The translations under genes were made by a program, and so were the position numbers. This document shows, piece by piece, positions 8,048 through 16,032 of a stretch of 37,227 nucleotides of DNA (positions are counted from its first letter, which is position 1; the number at the start of each line of letters is the position of its first letter). The stretch lies in contig NZ_FCON02000079.1 of the NCBI RefSeq assembly GCF_001544535.1, positions 1-37,227 on the forward strand, written 5' to 3'. This stretch comes from Caballeronia choica. Its GTDB lineage: Bacteria; Pseudomonadota; Gammaproteobacteria; Burkholderiales; Burkholderiaceae. Under the pieces are notes generated by a model that saw only the letters and a program-made list of their open reading frames with translations, searched no databases and was not told the DNA's origin.

Positions 8048-9445
8048 TCAGTTGAAGTCATGCACGTGAGGGTATTGCTCGAACACCGCACGCATCGTTT
8101 CCACCGCGCTTTTGAACGTCGCATCGCTCACTTCGGCACCGACGCACAGCCGCACCGCATTCGGCCGCTCGGCCCCTCTGACAAGGAACGGATCGGGCGA
8201 CGTCACCGCGATATCGCGATTGCGCAGCTCGCGCGTGATGCGATCCGCCTGCCAGTAATCGGGCACGCGCAGCCACACCGAAAGCGCATGCGGATGACTG
8301 CCGAGCACATACGCACCCAGCGCCTCGCGCACGATCGCCTGGCGCGCTGCGAGCCGTTCACGCTGGATCTCGACCAGCCGTTGCGCGGTGCCGTCGTTGA
8401 TCCAGCGCGTCGCGACTTCGGCGATCGGCGAGGTCGCCATCCAGCTGCTCACGCGCAACACGCTCTCGGCGCGCAGGGCGAGACGCGGCGGCATCGTCAG
8501 GTAGCCGGTGCGCAGGCCGCTCAGCACGGACTTCGTCATGCTCGTGCAGTAGAACGCGAGGTCCGGTATCAGGCTCGCAATCGGCGTGTGCGCCTTCGCG
8601 GGCAGCGCGCCGTACACGTCGTCCTCGATCACATAGACGCCGTAGCGCTGCGCGATGCGCGCAATCGCGCGGCGCCGTGAATCGGGCATCAGCGCGACAG
8701 TCGGGTTGTTCAGCGTCGGCGTGCAGACGAGTGCGCTCACGCGCTCGCTGTCGCACATCTCCTCGAAATGCTCGGGCCGGATGCCGTGCTCGTCGATCTC
8801 GAGGCCCTTGAGCGTAAACCCCAACACGCTCGCCGAACCGATCACGCCGTGATCCGTCAGGCTCTCGCACAGGACGGTATCGCCCGGGCCGACGATCGAA
8901 GCGAGCGCGAGGAAGATGCCGTGCGCCGCGCCATTCGTCACGAGCAGCGCGTTCGCGCTCACCGGCATGTTGAGCGACGCGAGCCACGCCGCGCCCGCCT
9001 GCCGGTGATGCTCGAAGCCCGCGATCGGCCGGAATGCGCGTATCCACGGCTGGTCCTCGACTGTCGCGAGCGTCGCGCACACCTTGCGCCACATCGCATC
9101 GTGCTCGGCGGTATGCACGATGCGCGCGATCGAAAAGTCGACCACCGAGCGTTCGGCGGTGTCGAGCATATAGTTCGACATGGCCTCGGTCACGCGCGCC
9201 GCCACGAAGCTGCCGCGCCCGACCTCGCAGCGGATCAGCCCCTGCCGCTCCAGTTCCTTGTAGGCGTTGGTGACCGTCTGCACGCTGATCGCCAGGTCCG
9301 CCGCGACTTCCCGCTGTGGCGGCAGACGCGCGCCCGAGGCGAGCGCCGAACTCTCGATGTCGCCCGCTATCGCCTTCACCAGCCGCTTGTATTTCGATTG
9401 CACGCCCTGCACCGTGCGCACCGCTTCGCGCCATCGCTCGTTCAC
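8048..9445 (-). CDS. enuR: EnuR: MocR/GntR-type ectoine regulator with aminotransferase fold
   Basis: 465-residue MocR-family transcription factor. A GntR winged helix-turn-helix fills about residues 15-82 (LPPQREVAADLAISVQTVTN is the recognition region), followed by a linker and a fold-type I aminotransferase domain. The PLP-binding lysine is Lys305 in TSMTKSVLSGLRTGYL, and IEDDVYG at 273-279 holds the cofactor aspartate. EnuR is known as a repressor of ectoine uptake and catabolic genes that is relieved when N-alpha-acetyl-diaminobutyrate reacts with its bound PLP. I start it at the GTG at 9445, which has AGGAG six bases upstream; the TTG at 9481 adds 12 residues with no better site. It lies 78 bp upstream of eutB in the same direction and is divergent from ehuB. 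Confidence 0.88.
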   Translation of the reverse strand: MNERWREAVRTVQGVQSKYKRLVKAIAGDIESSALASGARLPPQREVAADLAISVQTVTNAYKELERQGLIRCEVGRGSFVAARVTEAMSNYMLDTAERSVVDFSIARIVHTAEHDAMWRKVCATLATVEDQPWIRAFRPIAGFEHHRQAGAAWLASLNMPVSANALLVTNGAAHGIFLALASIVGPGDTVLCESLTDHGVIGSASVLGFTLKGLEIDEHGIRPEHFEEMCDSERVSALVCTPTLNNPTVALMPDSRRRAIARIAQRYGVYVIEDDVYGALPAKAHTPIASLIPDLAFYCTSMTKSVLSGLRTGYLTMPPRLALRAESVLRVSSWMATSPIAEVATRWINDGTAQRLVEIQRERLAARQAIVREALGAYVLGSHPHALSVWLRVPDYWQADRITRELRNRDIAVTSPDPFLVRGAERPNAVRLCVGAEVSDATFKSAVETMRAVFEQYPHVHDFN

Positions 9446-9705
9446 TTTCCACTCCTTCGATGCCCCTTTTGCGTACCTCAATGGTCGCCGAAAACGCAGC
9501 CTGAAAATTATTGTCCTAGAGCAATCGGAACAAATATATGGCTTTGTATGCTGCGTTCATGGCTGTGTTCCGCGACACCGGCGAAGCCTTTGCAGACAAG
9601 GCTGATCTCAGGGTTTGCGAGCATCCGACCAGGGCGCCGGCGCATGGTGCGGCGCAATCAACCACGCGATGAATACGAACCACGAACCAGTAAAACGGGA
9701 TCGAT
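9446..9705. promoter_or_regulatory. Divergent enuR-ehuB control region
   Basis: This 260-bp region separates enuR (leftward) from ehuB (rightward) and must carry both promoters. It contains ATTGTCCTA at 9510-9518, the third copy of the candidate EnuR motif, inside an imperfect inverted repeat: TTGTCC at 9511-9516 and GGAACAA at 9527-9533. The DNA around 9501-9540 is distinctly AT-rich for this genome. A possible 44-codon reading frame (9538-9672) lies between it and ehuB and is listed separately. Confidence 0.5.
9538..9672 (+). CDS. Possible 44-residue leader ORF before ehuB
   Basis: An ATG at 9538 opens a 44-codon frame ending at TGA 9670-9672, 33 bp before ehuB. The predicted peptide begins MALYAAFMAVFRDTGEAF and contains no recognised domain. 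The codon choice looks compatible with coding, but the ribosome site is weak (GGA at a long distance) and the frame is short, so chance is quite possible. If real it could be a leader peptide or a small regulator-linked protein. Confidence 0.15.
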   Translation: MALYAAFMAVFRDTGEAFADKADLRVCEHPTRAPAHGAAQSTTR

Positions 9706-10560
9706 ATGAAAATCAAGCGAGTGTATGGATTGTTGGGCGCGCTATGGATTGCGGCGGCGGGACTGGTCGCACATGCGCCGGCCGCGAGTGCCGAGACAAC
9801 GTTGCAGCGCATCCAGCGCACCGGTGAAGTGCGCATCGGTTATGCCAATGAAAACCCGTTTGCCTACACGACGCCGGATGGCACGGTCACCGGCGAATCG
9901 CCCGAGATCGCCAAGAAAATCTTTGCGAAGCTCGGCGTCAAGAAGGTCGATGCTGTTTTGACCGAATGGGGCGCGTTGATTCCGGGGCTGCGCGCCGGCC
10001 GCTTCGACGTGATCGCCGCCGGCATGTACGTGACGCCGGAGCGCTGCAAGCAGGTTGCCTTCGCCGATCCGCAATACCAGATCCCCGACACGCTGCTCGT
10101 CCTCAAGGGCAATCCGAAGAACCTGAAGAGCTACGCGGATGTCGCGAAACAACCGGACACGAAACTTGCTGTAATGGCAGGGACGGCCGAACTCGGCTAC
10201 TCGCGTGCAGCGGGCATCAAGGACGATCAGATCCTGCAGGTGCCCGACACGACCGCGCAATTGCAGGCGGTGCGCGCGCGCCGTTCCGATGCCGCAGTCG
10301 GCACTGCATTGACGATGAAGGGTCTCGCCGCGAAGGGCGGTCCGGAGATCGAGGCGATTCCCAATTTCACCGACGACCCGAAGCACATCGGCTACGGCGC
10401 ACTGGCGTTCCGCCCGGAAGACACGGACCTGCGCGATGCGGTGAACAAGGAACTGCATGCGTGGCTCGGCACCGGGGACCACCTGAAGACGGTTGCACCG
10501 TTCGGCTTCGACAAGAGCAACCTGCCGACCAAGAAGACCGCCGAGCTTTGCGGCGGCTGA
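9706..10560 (+). CDS. ehuB: EhuB: ectoine/hydroxyectoine ABC importer, substrate-binding protein
   Basis: 284-residue periplasmic binding protein of the polar amino acid family (SBP_bac_3). A Sec signal peptide covers about residues 1-28 (basic MKIKR start, hydrophobic core, cleavage after ASA). The mature part shows the family pattern: EVRIGYANENPFAY near 36-49, the lobe segment GLRAGRFDVIAAGMYVT and the second-lobe AVMAGTAELGY. EhuB captures ectoine and 5-hydroxyectoine outside the membrane and delivers them to EhuCD. It is the first gene of ehuBCDA, and a 127-bp gap with a hairpin separates it from ehuC, which suits a binding protein made in excess over the membrane parts. Confidence 0.9.
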   Translation: MKIKRVYGLLGALWIAAAGLVAHAPAASAETTLQRIQRTGEVRIGYANENPFAYTTPDGTVTGESPEIAKKIFAKLGVKKVDAVLTEWGALIPGLRAGRFDVIAAGMYVTPERCKQVAFADPQYQIPDTLLVLKGNPKNLKSYADVAKQPDTKLAVMAGTAELGYSRAAGIKDDQILQVPDTTAQLQAVRARRSDAAVGTALTMKGLAAKGGPEIEAIPNFTDDPKHIGYGALAFRPEDTDLRDAVNKELHAWLGTGDHLKTVAPFGFDKSNLPTKKTAELCGG

Positions 10561-10637
10561 CCTGGCCGCTGCAAACGTAAAGCCTGTGTAAAGCGTGGCG
10601 CGTGCGTTGCAACCCTGCGCGCCATGTCCGGATTCAA

Positions 10638-10664
10638 GGCGTGCCGAGTGTCCCCGGGCACGCC
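10638..10664 (+). other. Intercistronic hairpin between ehuB and ehuC
   Basis: GGCGTGCC (10638-10645) and GGCACGCC (10657-10664) form a perfect 8-bp GC-rich stem with an 11-base loop in the ehuB-ehuC gap. No T-run follows, so it does not look like a full terminator. Hairpins in this place in binding-protein operons often protect the upstream message or partly stop transcription, giving more binding protein than permease. That function is inferred. Confidence 0.5.
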
Positions 10665-10687
10665 AGACAGTGAAGCGAGGAACCGCC

Positions 10688-11356
10688 ATGCGTGAACTCA
10701 TGCCCCTTTTGATGAAGGGCACCCTCGTCACCATCGAGATCGCCTTCTACAGCATCCTGCTCGCGATCGTCATGGCAGGCGTCGCCGCCGCTATGCGCAC
10801 GGCGCCGTGGCGGCCGGTGCGCTGGATCGGAAACGTCTACGTCGAAATCTTCCGCGGCACGTCGCTCCTCGTGCAACTGTTCTGGTTCTTCTTCGTGCTG
10901 CCGCTGCCGCCGTTCAACCTCGAACTCACGCCGTTCACCGTCGCGATCGTCGGGCTCGGGCTGCACTACGGCGCCTATGGCTCGGAGATCCTGCGCGGCG
11001 CGTTGCGCTCGGTGCCCGGCGGCCAGTTCGAAGCGGCACTTGCATTGAACATGCCGGCCGCCATCCGCATGCGCCGCATCGTGTTGCCGCAGGCGATGAT
11101 CAACGCGCTGCCGCCCGCGACGAACCTGATGATCGAACTGCTCAAGGGCACGTCGCTGGTGTCGCTGATCACGCTCTCGGACCTTACGTTCCGCGCGCGC
11201 CAGCTCGATGAATCGACGTTCAAGACCGCCGAGATATTCGCGCTGACGCTCCTGATTTACTTCGTGCTCGCGCAGGTCATTTCCTACGTGATGCGTCATT
11301 TCGAGCGGCGCTTCAGCAGTCATCTCGTCCGCCGCACGCCGAGGATCGCCAAATGA
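10688..11356 (+). CDS. ehuC: EhuC: ectoine/hydroxyectoine ABC importer permease
   Basis: 222-residue inner-membrane permease of the HisMQ (polar amino acid) ABC family, with about five hydrophobic segments. The N-terminal signature FRGTSLLVQLFWFFFVLPL and the cytoplasmic loop EAALALNMP..IRMRRIVLPQAM, which docks on the ATPase, are both visible. Starting at the ATG at 10688 (AGCGAGGAA just upstream) gives the usual family length; an upstream in-frame extension reads as non-membrane sequence and is not used. Its last codons overlap the ehuD start (ATGA), so the two are translationally coupled and form the heterodimeric channel. Confidence 0.88.
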   Translation: MRELMPLLMKGTLVTIEIAFYSILLAIVMAGVAAAMRTAPWRPVRWIGNVYVEIFRGTSLLVQLFWFFFVLPLPPFNLELTPFTVAIVGLGLHYGAYGSEILRGALRSVPGGQFEAALALNMPAAIRMRRIVLPQAMINALPPATNLMIELLKGTSLVSLITLSDLTFRARQLDESTFKTAEIFALTLLIYFVLAQVISYVMRHFERRFSSHLVRRTPRIAK

Positions 11357-12012
11357 CTCATTTCTTCGACATGAAATATGCGCTGCACATCCTGCCTGAT
11401 CTGCTGCGCGCATCGGTGTACACCATCGGCATCACGCTGGTCGGCTTTGCAATCGCGCTCGTGCTCGGCCTCGTCCTCGCGATCCTGCGGCGCAGCGATG
11501 TGCAGGCGATCTCGAAGCCCACGGCCTTCTTCATCGAATTCATCCGCAGCACGCCGCTCCTGATCCAGGTGTATGTGCTCTTTTATGTCGCGCCGCTCTA
11601 TGGCCTCACGATGTCGGCGCTGACCGCGGGCACCATCGGCATCGCGGTGCATTACGCGTGCTATGTGTCGGAGGTGTATCGCGCGGGCCTGAACGGCGTT
11701 GCGCGCGGCCAGTGGGAGGCGGCGTGCGCACTGTCGCTCTCGCCGTGGCGCACGTATGGCGGCGTGATCCTGCCGCAAGCGATCCGTCCGATCATTCCCG
11801 CGCTCGGCAACTACCTCGTCGCGATGTTCAAGGACACGCCGGTGCTCTCCGCGATCACGGTCGTCGAGCTTATGCAACAGGCGAAGAACATCGGCTCCGA
11901 GACGTTCCGCTATCTCGAACCGATCACGATGACGGGACTGTTCTTTCTATTGATCAGCGTGACGTTCGCCTCGGGCGTGCGCCATCTCGAACGACGCGTG
12001 AGGTTGCCATGA
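11353..12012 (+). CDS. ehuD: EhuD: ectoine/hydroxyectoine ABC importer permease
   Basis: 219-residue second permease of the ehu importer, also HisMQ family. It carries the paired motif FIRSTPLLIQVYVLFYVAPL near the N-terminal third and the ATPase-docking loop WEAACALSLS..RTYGGVILPQAIRP. It overlaps ehuC by four bases (ATGA). Its stop codon overlaps the ATG of a 21-codon frame that bridges to ehuA. It partners EhuC in the membrane. The specific substrate is assigned from the cluster, since HisMQ permeases cannot be told apart by sequence alone. Confidence 0.87.
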   Translation: MTHFFDMKYALHILPDLLRASVYTIGITLVGFAIALVLGLVLAILRRSDVQAISKPTAFFIEFIRSTPLLIQVYVLFYVAPLYGLTMSALTAGTIGIAVHYACYVSEVYRAGLNGVARGQWEAACALSLSPWRTYGGVILPQAIRPIIPALGNYLVAMFKDTPVLSAITVVELMQQAKNIGSETFRYLEPITMTGLFFLLISVTFASGVRHLERRVRLP

Positions 12013-12074
12013 ACCCGAATGCCCAGGTCCGCGCAATTCAAGCCACCCCTACCCGGCCCGGCGGTGCACGCTGA
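12009..12074 (+). CDS. Possible 21-residue coupling ORF between ehuD and ehuA
   Basis: An ATG overlaps the ehuD stop codon (ATGA at 12009-12012), and the frame ends in a TGA at 12072-12074 that overlaps another ATG. The peptide starts MNPNAQVRAIQATP. It may carry ribosomes from ehuD across the gap to ehuA, or be chance. No family is recognised. Confidence 0.2.
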   Translation: MNPNAQVRAIQATPTRPGGAR

Positions 12075-12094
12075 TGGAACTCCAGGAGAAGCAG

Positions 12095-12919
12095 ATGAAA
12101 CGAGATCTCGACCCTGCACTCGGTGCAGCCGCCGACGCAGAGGCTTCGACCCCCATGGTCCGCTTCAAGGGCGTGACGAAGCGCTACGGTCCGCTCACGG
12201 TCCTCGACGAACTCGATCTCGATGTCGCGCGCAACGAGAAGGTCGCGATCATCGGGCCGAGCGGTTCGGGCAAGTCCACGCTCCTGCGCGTGCTGATGAC
12301 GCTCGATCCGCTGACCGACGGCATGATCGAAGTCGACGGCGAACCGCTCACGCACCAGATGCGCAACGGCGTGCTCGTGCCTGCGTCCGAGCGCCACGTG
12401 CGGCAGGTACGCAGCAAGATCGGCATGGTGTTCCAGAGCTTCAACCTGTTCCCGCACATGACCGCGTTGCAGAACACGATTGAAGCGCCGCTCTTCGTGC
12501 TCGGCATGTCGAAAAAGGATGCGACCGAGCGCGGCCGCGAGCTGCTTTCGATGGTCGGGCTAGCGGACAAGTGCAATCACTATCCGTCGCAGCTTTCGGG
12601 CGGACAGCAGCAGCGCGTTGCGATTGCGCGTGCGCTTGCGATGCGTCCGAAGGTGATGCTGTTCGACGAAGTGACGTCCGCGCTCGATCCTGAGCTGTGC
12701 GGCGAAGTGCTGAACGTGATTCGCAAGCTGGGGCATGAACACGATCTGACGATGCTGATGGTTACGCACCAGATGGGCTTTGCGAAGGATTTCGCTGATC
12801 GCGTGTGTTTCTTTTCGCAAGGCAAGATCGTCGAACAGGGCGCACCGCGAGAGTTCTTTTCGGCGCCACGGCATGAGCGCACGCAGCAGTTCTTGCGGGC
12901 GGTGACGGAGGCAATGTAG
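12095..12919 (+). CDS. ehuA: EhuA: ectoine/hydroxyectoine ABC importer ATPase
   Basis: 274-residue ABC ATPase of the GlnQ/HisP class that energises EhuCD. Walker A GPSGSGKST starts at about residue 54, the signature LSGGQQQRVAIARA follows the Q-loop FQSFNLFPHM, and Walker B is VMLFDEVTSALDPE, ending with the switch histidine of VTHQMGFA. Valine replaces the common proline in the DEPT motif, a known variant in this class. The start at 12095 has AGGAG six bases upstream; an ATG at 12074 would add seven residues. It is the last gene of the operon. No obvious terminator follows; the 114-bp gap to the next gene holds a GCATCAAAC motif. Confidence 0.9.
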   Translation: MKRDLDPALGAAADAEASTPMVRFKGVTKRYGPLTVLDELDLDVARNEKVAIIGPSGSGKSTLLRVLMTLDPLTDGMIEVDGEPLTHQMRNGVLVPASERHVRQVRSKIGMVFQSFNLFPHMTALQNTIEAPLFVLGMSKKDATERGRELLSMVGLADKCNHYPSQLSGGQQQRVAIARALAMRPKVMLFDEVTSALDPELCGEVLNVIRKLGHEHDLTMLMVTHQMGFAKDFADRVCFFSQGKIVEQGAPREFFSAPRHERTQQFLRAVTEAM

Positions 12920-13033
12920 CGGCGTGGTTTGCGCCATATAAGCCTGGGCGCATCAAACTGTGTGACCCCAACCCATCCCCCGAGACGGTGCAATAATCAA
13001 GGCTTGGTCTGCCTGGCACCGTGAGAACCTCGG

Positions 13034-14473
13034 ATGATGGATGAACGCATCACACGATCCGCGCAAGCGTTGCAAAGCAACGCGGATTTCTGGTCCCTGC
13101 GAATCGTCGATGAACGAACCGACGATCATCAAGTGCGCAACGACGTCGTGCAGCCGTTGCGCACCGCGCGCGAGCGTGGAGCAATGCTGGTCGCGTGGTC
13201 CGGTGCCGGCGCGGGTTACGCGGCCACGTCCGACTTGTCGCCCTCTGGCTTGCAGGCCGCGCTCGATGTCGCGACCCGCCGCGCAGAGGCGAGCGCGTCG
13301 ATATCGCTTATCGATCACCGGCAGATGGTTCGTCCCACGCAAAGCGGCGGCTATGAATCGCCGGGCGTCGAGCAGGTCCTGCCCGACCGCCGCGAATGGC
13401 TTCTACGTCTAGCGCACGAATGCGCCGCTGCGCGCATTGACGACCGCATCGTCGAGCGCATCGCCGCCGTCCAGCTCGTGCGCACCGAACACACCTTTCT
13501 CACGAGCGACCGCGTGCGCATCGACCAGCGCTTCTCACTCGTGATGCCGCAATTCACCGCCGTGGCGCACGCGCACGGCGACACGCAGGTTCGCACGCTC
13601 GGCGGCGACTACGGCACGCTCGCTCAGGGCGGCATCGAGGTCCTCGCGCAGTTCGGCTTCGACGGCGCGGGCGCGCGCATCGCCGGCGAAGCGCTGCAAC
13701 TGCTCGCCGCGCCGAACTGCCCGACCGGGCCGCGCGACCTGTTGCTCATGCCGGACCAGATGATGCTGCAGATACATGAGTCGATCGGACACCCGCTCGA
13801 ACTGGACCGCATCCTCGGCGACGAGCGCAACTTCGCGGGCTCGAGCTTCGTGAAGCCAGCGTTCTTCGGCCACTATCGTTATGGCTCGCCGCTGCTCAAC
13901 GTGACGTTCGATCCCGAACAGCGCGGAGAAGCGGCCGCCTACGCGTTCGATGACGACGGCACGCCGGCGACCAAGGCCTATCTGATCCGCGACGGCCTGC
14001 TCGAGCGTGCGCTCGGTGGCGCGCTGTCGCAGCAGCGCGCGCAACTGCCGGGCGTGGCGAATTCCCGCGCATCGAGCTGGAATCGCCCGCCGATCGATCG
14101 CATGGCGAATCTCAACATCGAGCCGGGCACGAGTTCGCTCGACGCGATGATCGCCGGCATCGAACACGGCATCATGATGCGCACGAATACGTCGTGGTCC
14201 ATCGACGATCATCGCAACAAGTTCCAGTTCGGCTGCGAATGGGGCCAACTGATCGAGAACGGCCGGCTCACGCAGGTGGTCCGGCAGCCGAATTATCGCG
14301 GCATCTCGGCGAACTTCTGGCGCAACCTCGTCGCCGTCGGCAACGCGGAAACACGCGGCGTGTACGGCACATCGATGTGCGGCAAAGGCGAGCCGATGCA
14401 GATCGTGCGCGTCGGCCATGCGTCGCCCGCATGCGTGTTCAGCGGCATCGACGTATTCGGAGGCGCGCGATGA
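13034..14473 (+). CDS. TldD-family metalloprotease
   Basis: 479-residue member of the TldD/PmbA (U62) family. The zinc-binding HExxxH motif is present as HESIGH at residues 248-253, so this is the catalytic partner. The start is the ATG at 13034, or the adjacent one at 13037; the ribosome site is weak. Family members (TldD with TldE/PmbA) cleave unstructured peptides, mature some peptide antibiotics and remove some antitoxins. The gene overlaps the next by four bases (ATGA), so the two subunits are made together, unlike the unlinked tldD and pmbA of E. coli. Substrate and role are unknown. I withhold the tldD symbol because this may be a second, divergent copy. Confidence 0.85.
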   Translation: MMDERITRSAQALQSNADFWSLRIVDERTDDHQVRNDVVQPLRTARERGAMLVAWSGAGAGYAATSDLSPSGLQAALDVATRRAEASASISLIDHRQMVRPTQSGGYESPGVEQVLPDRREWLLRLAHECAAARIDDRIVERIAAVQLVRTEHTFLTSDRVRIDQRFSLVMPQFTAVAHAHGDTQVRTLGGDYGTLAQGGIEVLAQFGFDGAGARIAGEALQLLAAPNCPTGPRDLLLMPDQMMLQIHESIGHPLELDRILGDERNFAGSSFVKPAFFGHYRYGSPLLNVTFDPEQRGEAAAYAFDDDGTPATKAYLIRDGLLERALGGALSQQRAQLPGVANSRASSWNRPPIDRMANLNIEPGTSSLDAMIAGIEHGIMMRTNTSWSIDDHRNKFQFGCEWGQLIENGRLTQVVRQPNYRGISANFWRNLVAVGNAETRGVYGTSMCGKGEPMQIVRVGHASPACVFSGIDVFGGAR

Positions 14474-15831
14474 CGGCCGCCGTGGTCACGAACGGCGCGC
14501 CTCCGGGCGACTGGCATCGCCACTTCTCGCTGCTCGCCGATGAAATCGATGCACTGCTTGCCGATGGCGAAGTCGCGCTGACTTCGCTATCGGCGGAAGA
14601 CTCAGACTTCGTGCGCTTCAACGCCGGCAAAGTGCGGCAGACCGGCCACGTGCGCCAGGGCAGACTCACGCTGCGGCTGATCGACGGCGAGCGTCAAGCG
14701 TATTCCACGCTGAGCGTCTGCGGTGATTTGCCGGAGGATCGCCGCGAGATCGCCGCCGCGCTCGGCACGCTCCGCGACGGCCTGCGTCACGCGCCCGACG
14801 ATCCGCACCTGCTGTTCGACACCTCGCGCTGGGCGCAATCGACGCATCGTCGCGGCACCTTGCCCGACGCCGAAACGCTGGCGCGCGTCGTGACCCGGCA
14901 CGCTGCCGCGCTCGATTTCGTCGGGTTCTACGCGGGCGGGTCGATTGTGCGCGGCTTCGCTTCGTCGCTCGGCAGCCGTGGATGGTACGAAGTCGGCAAT
15001 TTCAGTTTTAGCTGGTCGCTGTGCGACCCGAGCGGCCGTGCGATCAAGAGCGTCTACGCCGGCGACGACTGGAGCGAGGACGTTTTCGTGCGCAAGGTCG
15101 AGCAGGCCGCGGCCCGGATGGAAGTCCTTGGCCACACGCCGCGCGTGTTGTCCCCTGGGCACTATCGCACCTATCTCGCGCCTTCCGCACTTCAGGAACT
15201 GATCGGGACCGCGTCGTTCACCGCGTTCTCCGCGCGCCAGCAGGCCACCGCGCGAAGCGAGTTCTACCGGCTGAACCGTGGCGACGTTTCACTCGATCCG
15301 CGCGTGACGCTGACCGAAGACCTCGGCCTCGATATCGCCCCGCGTTTCAACGAAGACGGCTACTTGAGCGAAACGGTGCCGCTGATCGCGCAGGGTCGCG
15401 GCGCCGGGCAGCTCACCAACGCGCGCACGGCGCGAGAGTATGGCCTGCGCCCAAATGGCGCACAGGCGAACGAGATGCCCGTCGCGCTTTCGATGAACGG
15501 CGGCGACCTGCCTGAAGCCGACGCGCTGTCCGCGCTCGATACGGGCCTCTATGTGGGCAATCTCTGGTACGTGAATTTCTCCGACCGCGTGAATTGCCGT
15601 CTGACGGGCATGACGCGCTTCGCCACGTTCTGGGTGGAGCACGGCCGGATCGTCGCGCCCGTCGAGGCGATGCGCTTCGATGACAGCCTCTATCGCGTGC
15701 TCGGAAGCGAGCTCGAACGGCTCGGCGCGGGGCCGGAACTGCTGCTGAACGACTGGACCTGGGGTGAACGGGCCACGGGCGGGATGAAGCTGCCGGGGCT
15801 GCTCGCCCGCTCGTTCGAGCTGACGCTGTAG
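14470..15831 (+). CDS. PmbA/TldE-family protein, partner of upstream TldD
   Basis: 453-residue PmbA/TldE-type protein. It lacks an HExxxH motif, as expected for the non-catalytic subunit. Recognisable family features are the N-terminal DFVRFNAGKVRQTG strand region, the central YLAPSALQELIG helix, and the C-terminal LYVGNLWYVNFSDRVNCRLTGMTR stretch (cited as two parts, LYVGNLWYVNFSDR and RLTGMTR). The ATG at 14470 overlaps the stop of the TldD-type gene, which is the natural start; reading further upstream would run through that gene. With its partner it would form a cytosolic heterodimeric protease. No candidate substrate gene is visible alongside. Confidence 0.83.
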   Translation: MTAAVVTNGAPPGDWHRHFSLLADEIDALLADGEVALTSLSAEDSDFVRFNAGKVRQTGHVRQGRLTLRLIDGERQAYSTLSVCGDLPEDRREIAAALGTLRDGLRHAPDDPHLLFDTSRWAQSTHRRGTLPDAETLARVVTRHAAALDFVGFYAGGSIVRGFASSLGSRGWYEVGNFSFSWSLCDPSGRAIKSVYAGDDWSEDVFVRKVEQAAARMEVLGHTPRVLSPGHYRTYLAPSALQELIGTASFTAFSARQQATARSEFYRLNRGDVSLDPRVTLTEDLGLDIAPRFNEDGYLSETVPLIAQGRGAGQLTNARTAREYGLRPNGAQANEMPVALSMNGGDLPEADALSALDTGLYVGNLWYVNFSDRVNCRLTGMTRFATFWVEHGRIVAPVEAMRFDDSLYRVLGSELERLGAGPELLLNDWTWGERATGGMKLPGLLARSFELTL

Positions 15832-16032
15832 CCGACGCTGGAATACGCGCGGTGCATAGTGCGATTTGATGAATTTGGTCATAACGAATCGGTATTGGCT
15901 CTAGCGCCGCTTCGCTGTCAATAATCCGCTAGCGGCACGCTTGTATGATAGGAATCCTTGCGACCGGAATGACGCTCGCGACCGCATGGCGCACGCGCCG
16001 CCTGTTCAACTTCCATCCCGATGAGGTCGACG
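15832..16032. promoter_or_regulatory. Intergenic region upstream of yeiH-type gene
   Basis: A 200-bp gap. Bases 15860-15900 are AT-richer (TTTGATGAATTTGGTC and TAACGAATCGGTATTGGC) and are the likely promoter zone for the membrane protein gene. No clear operator or terminator is recognised. Confidence 0.3.
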
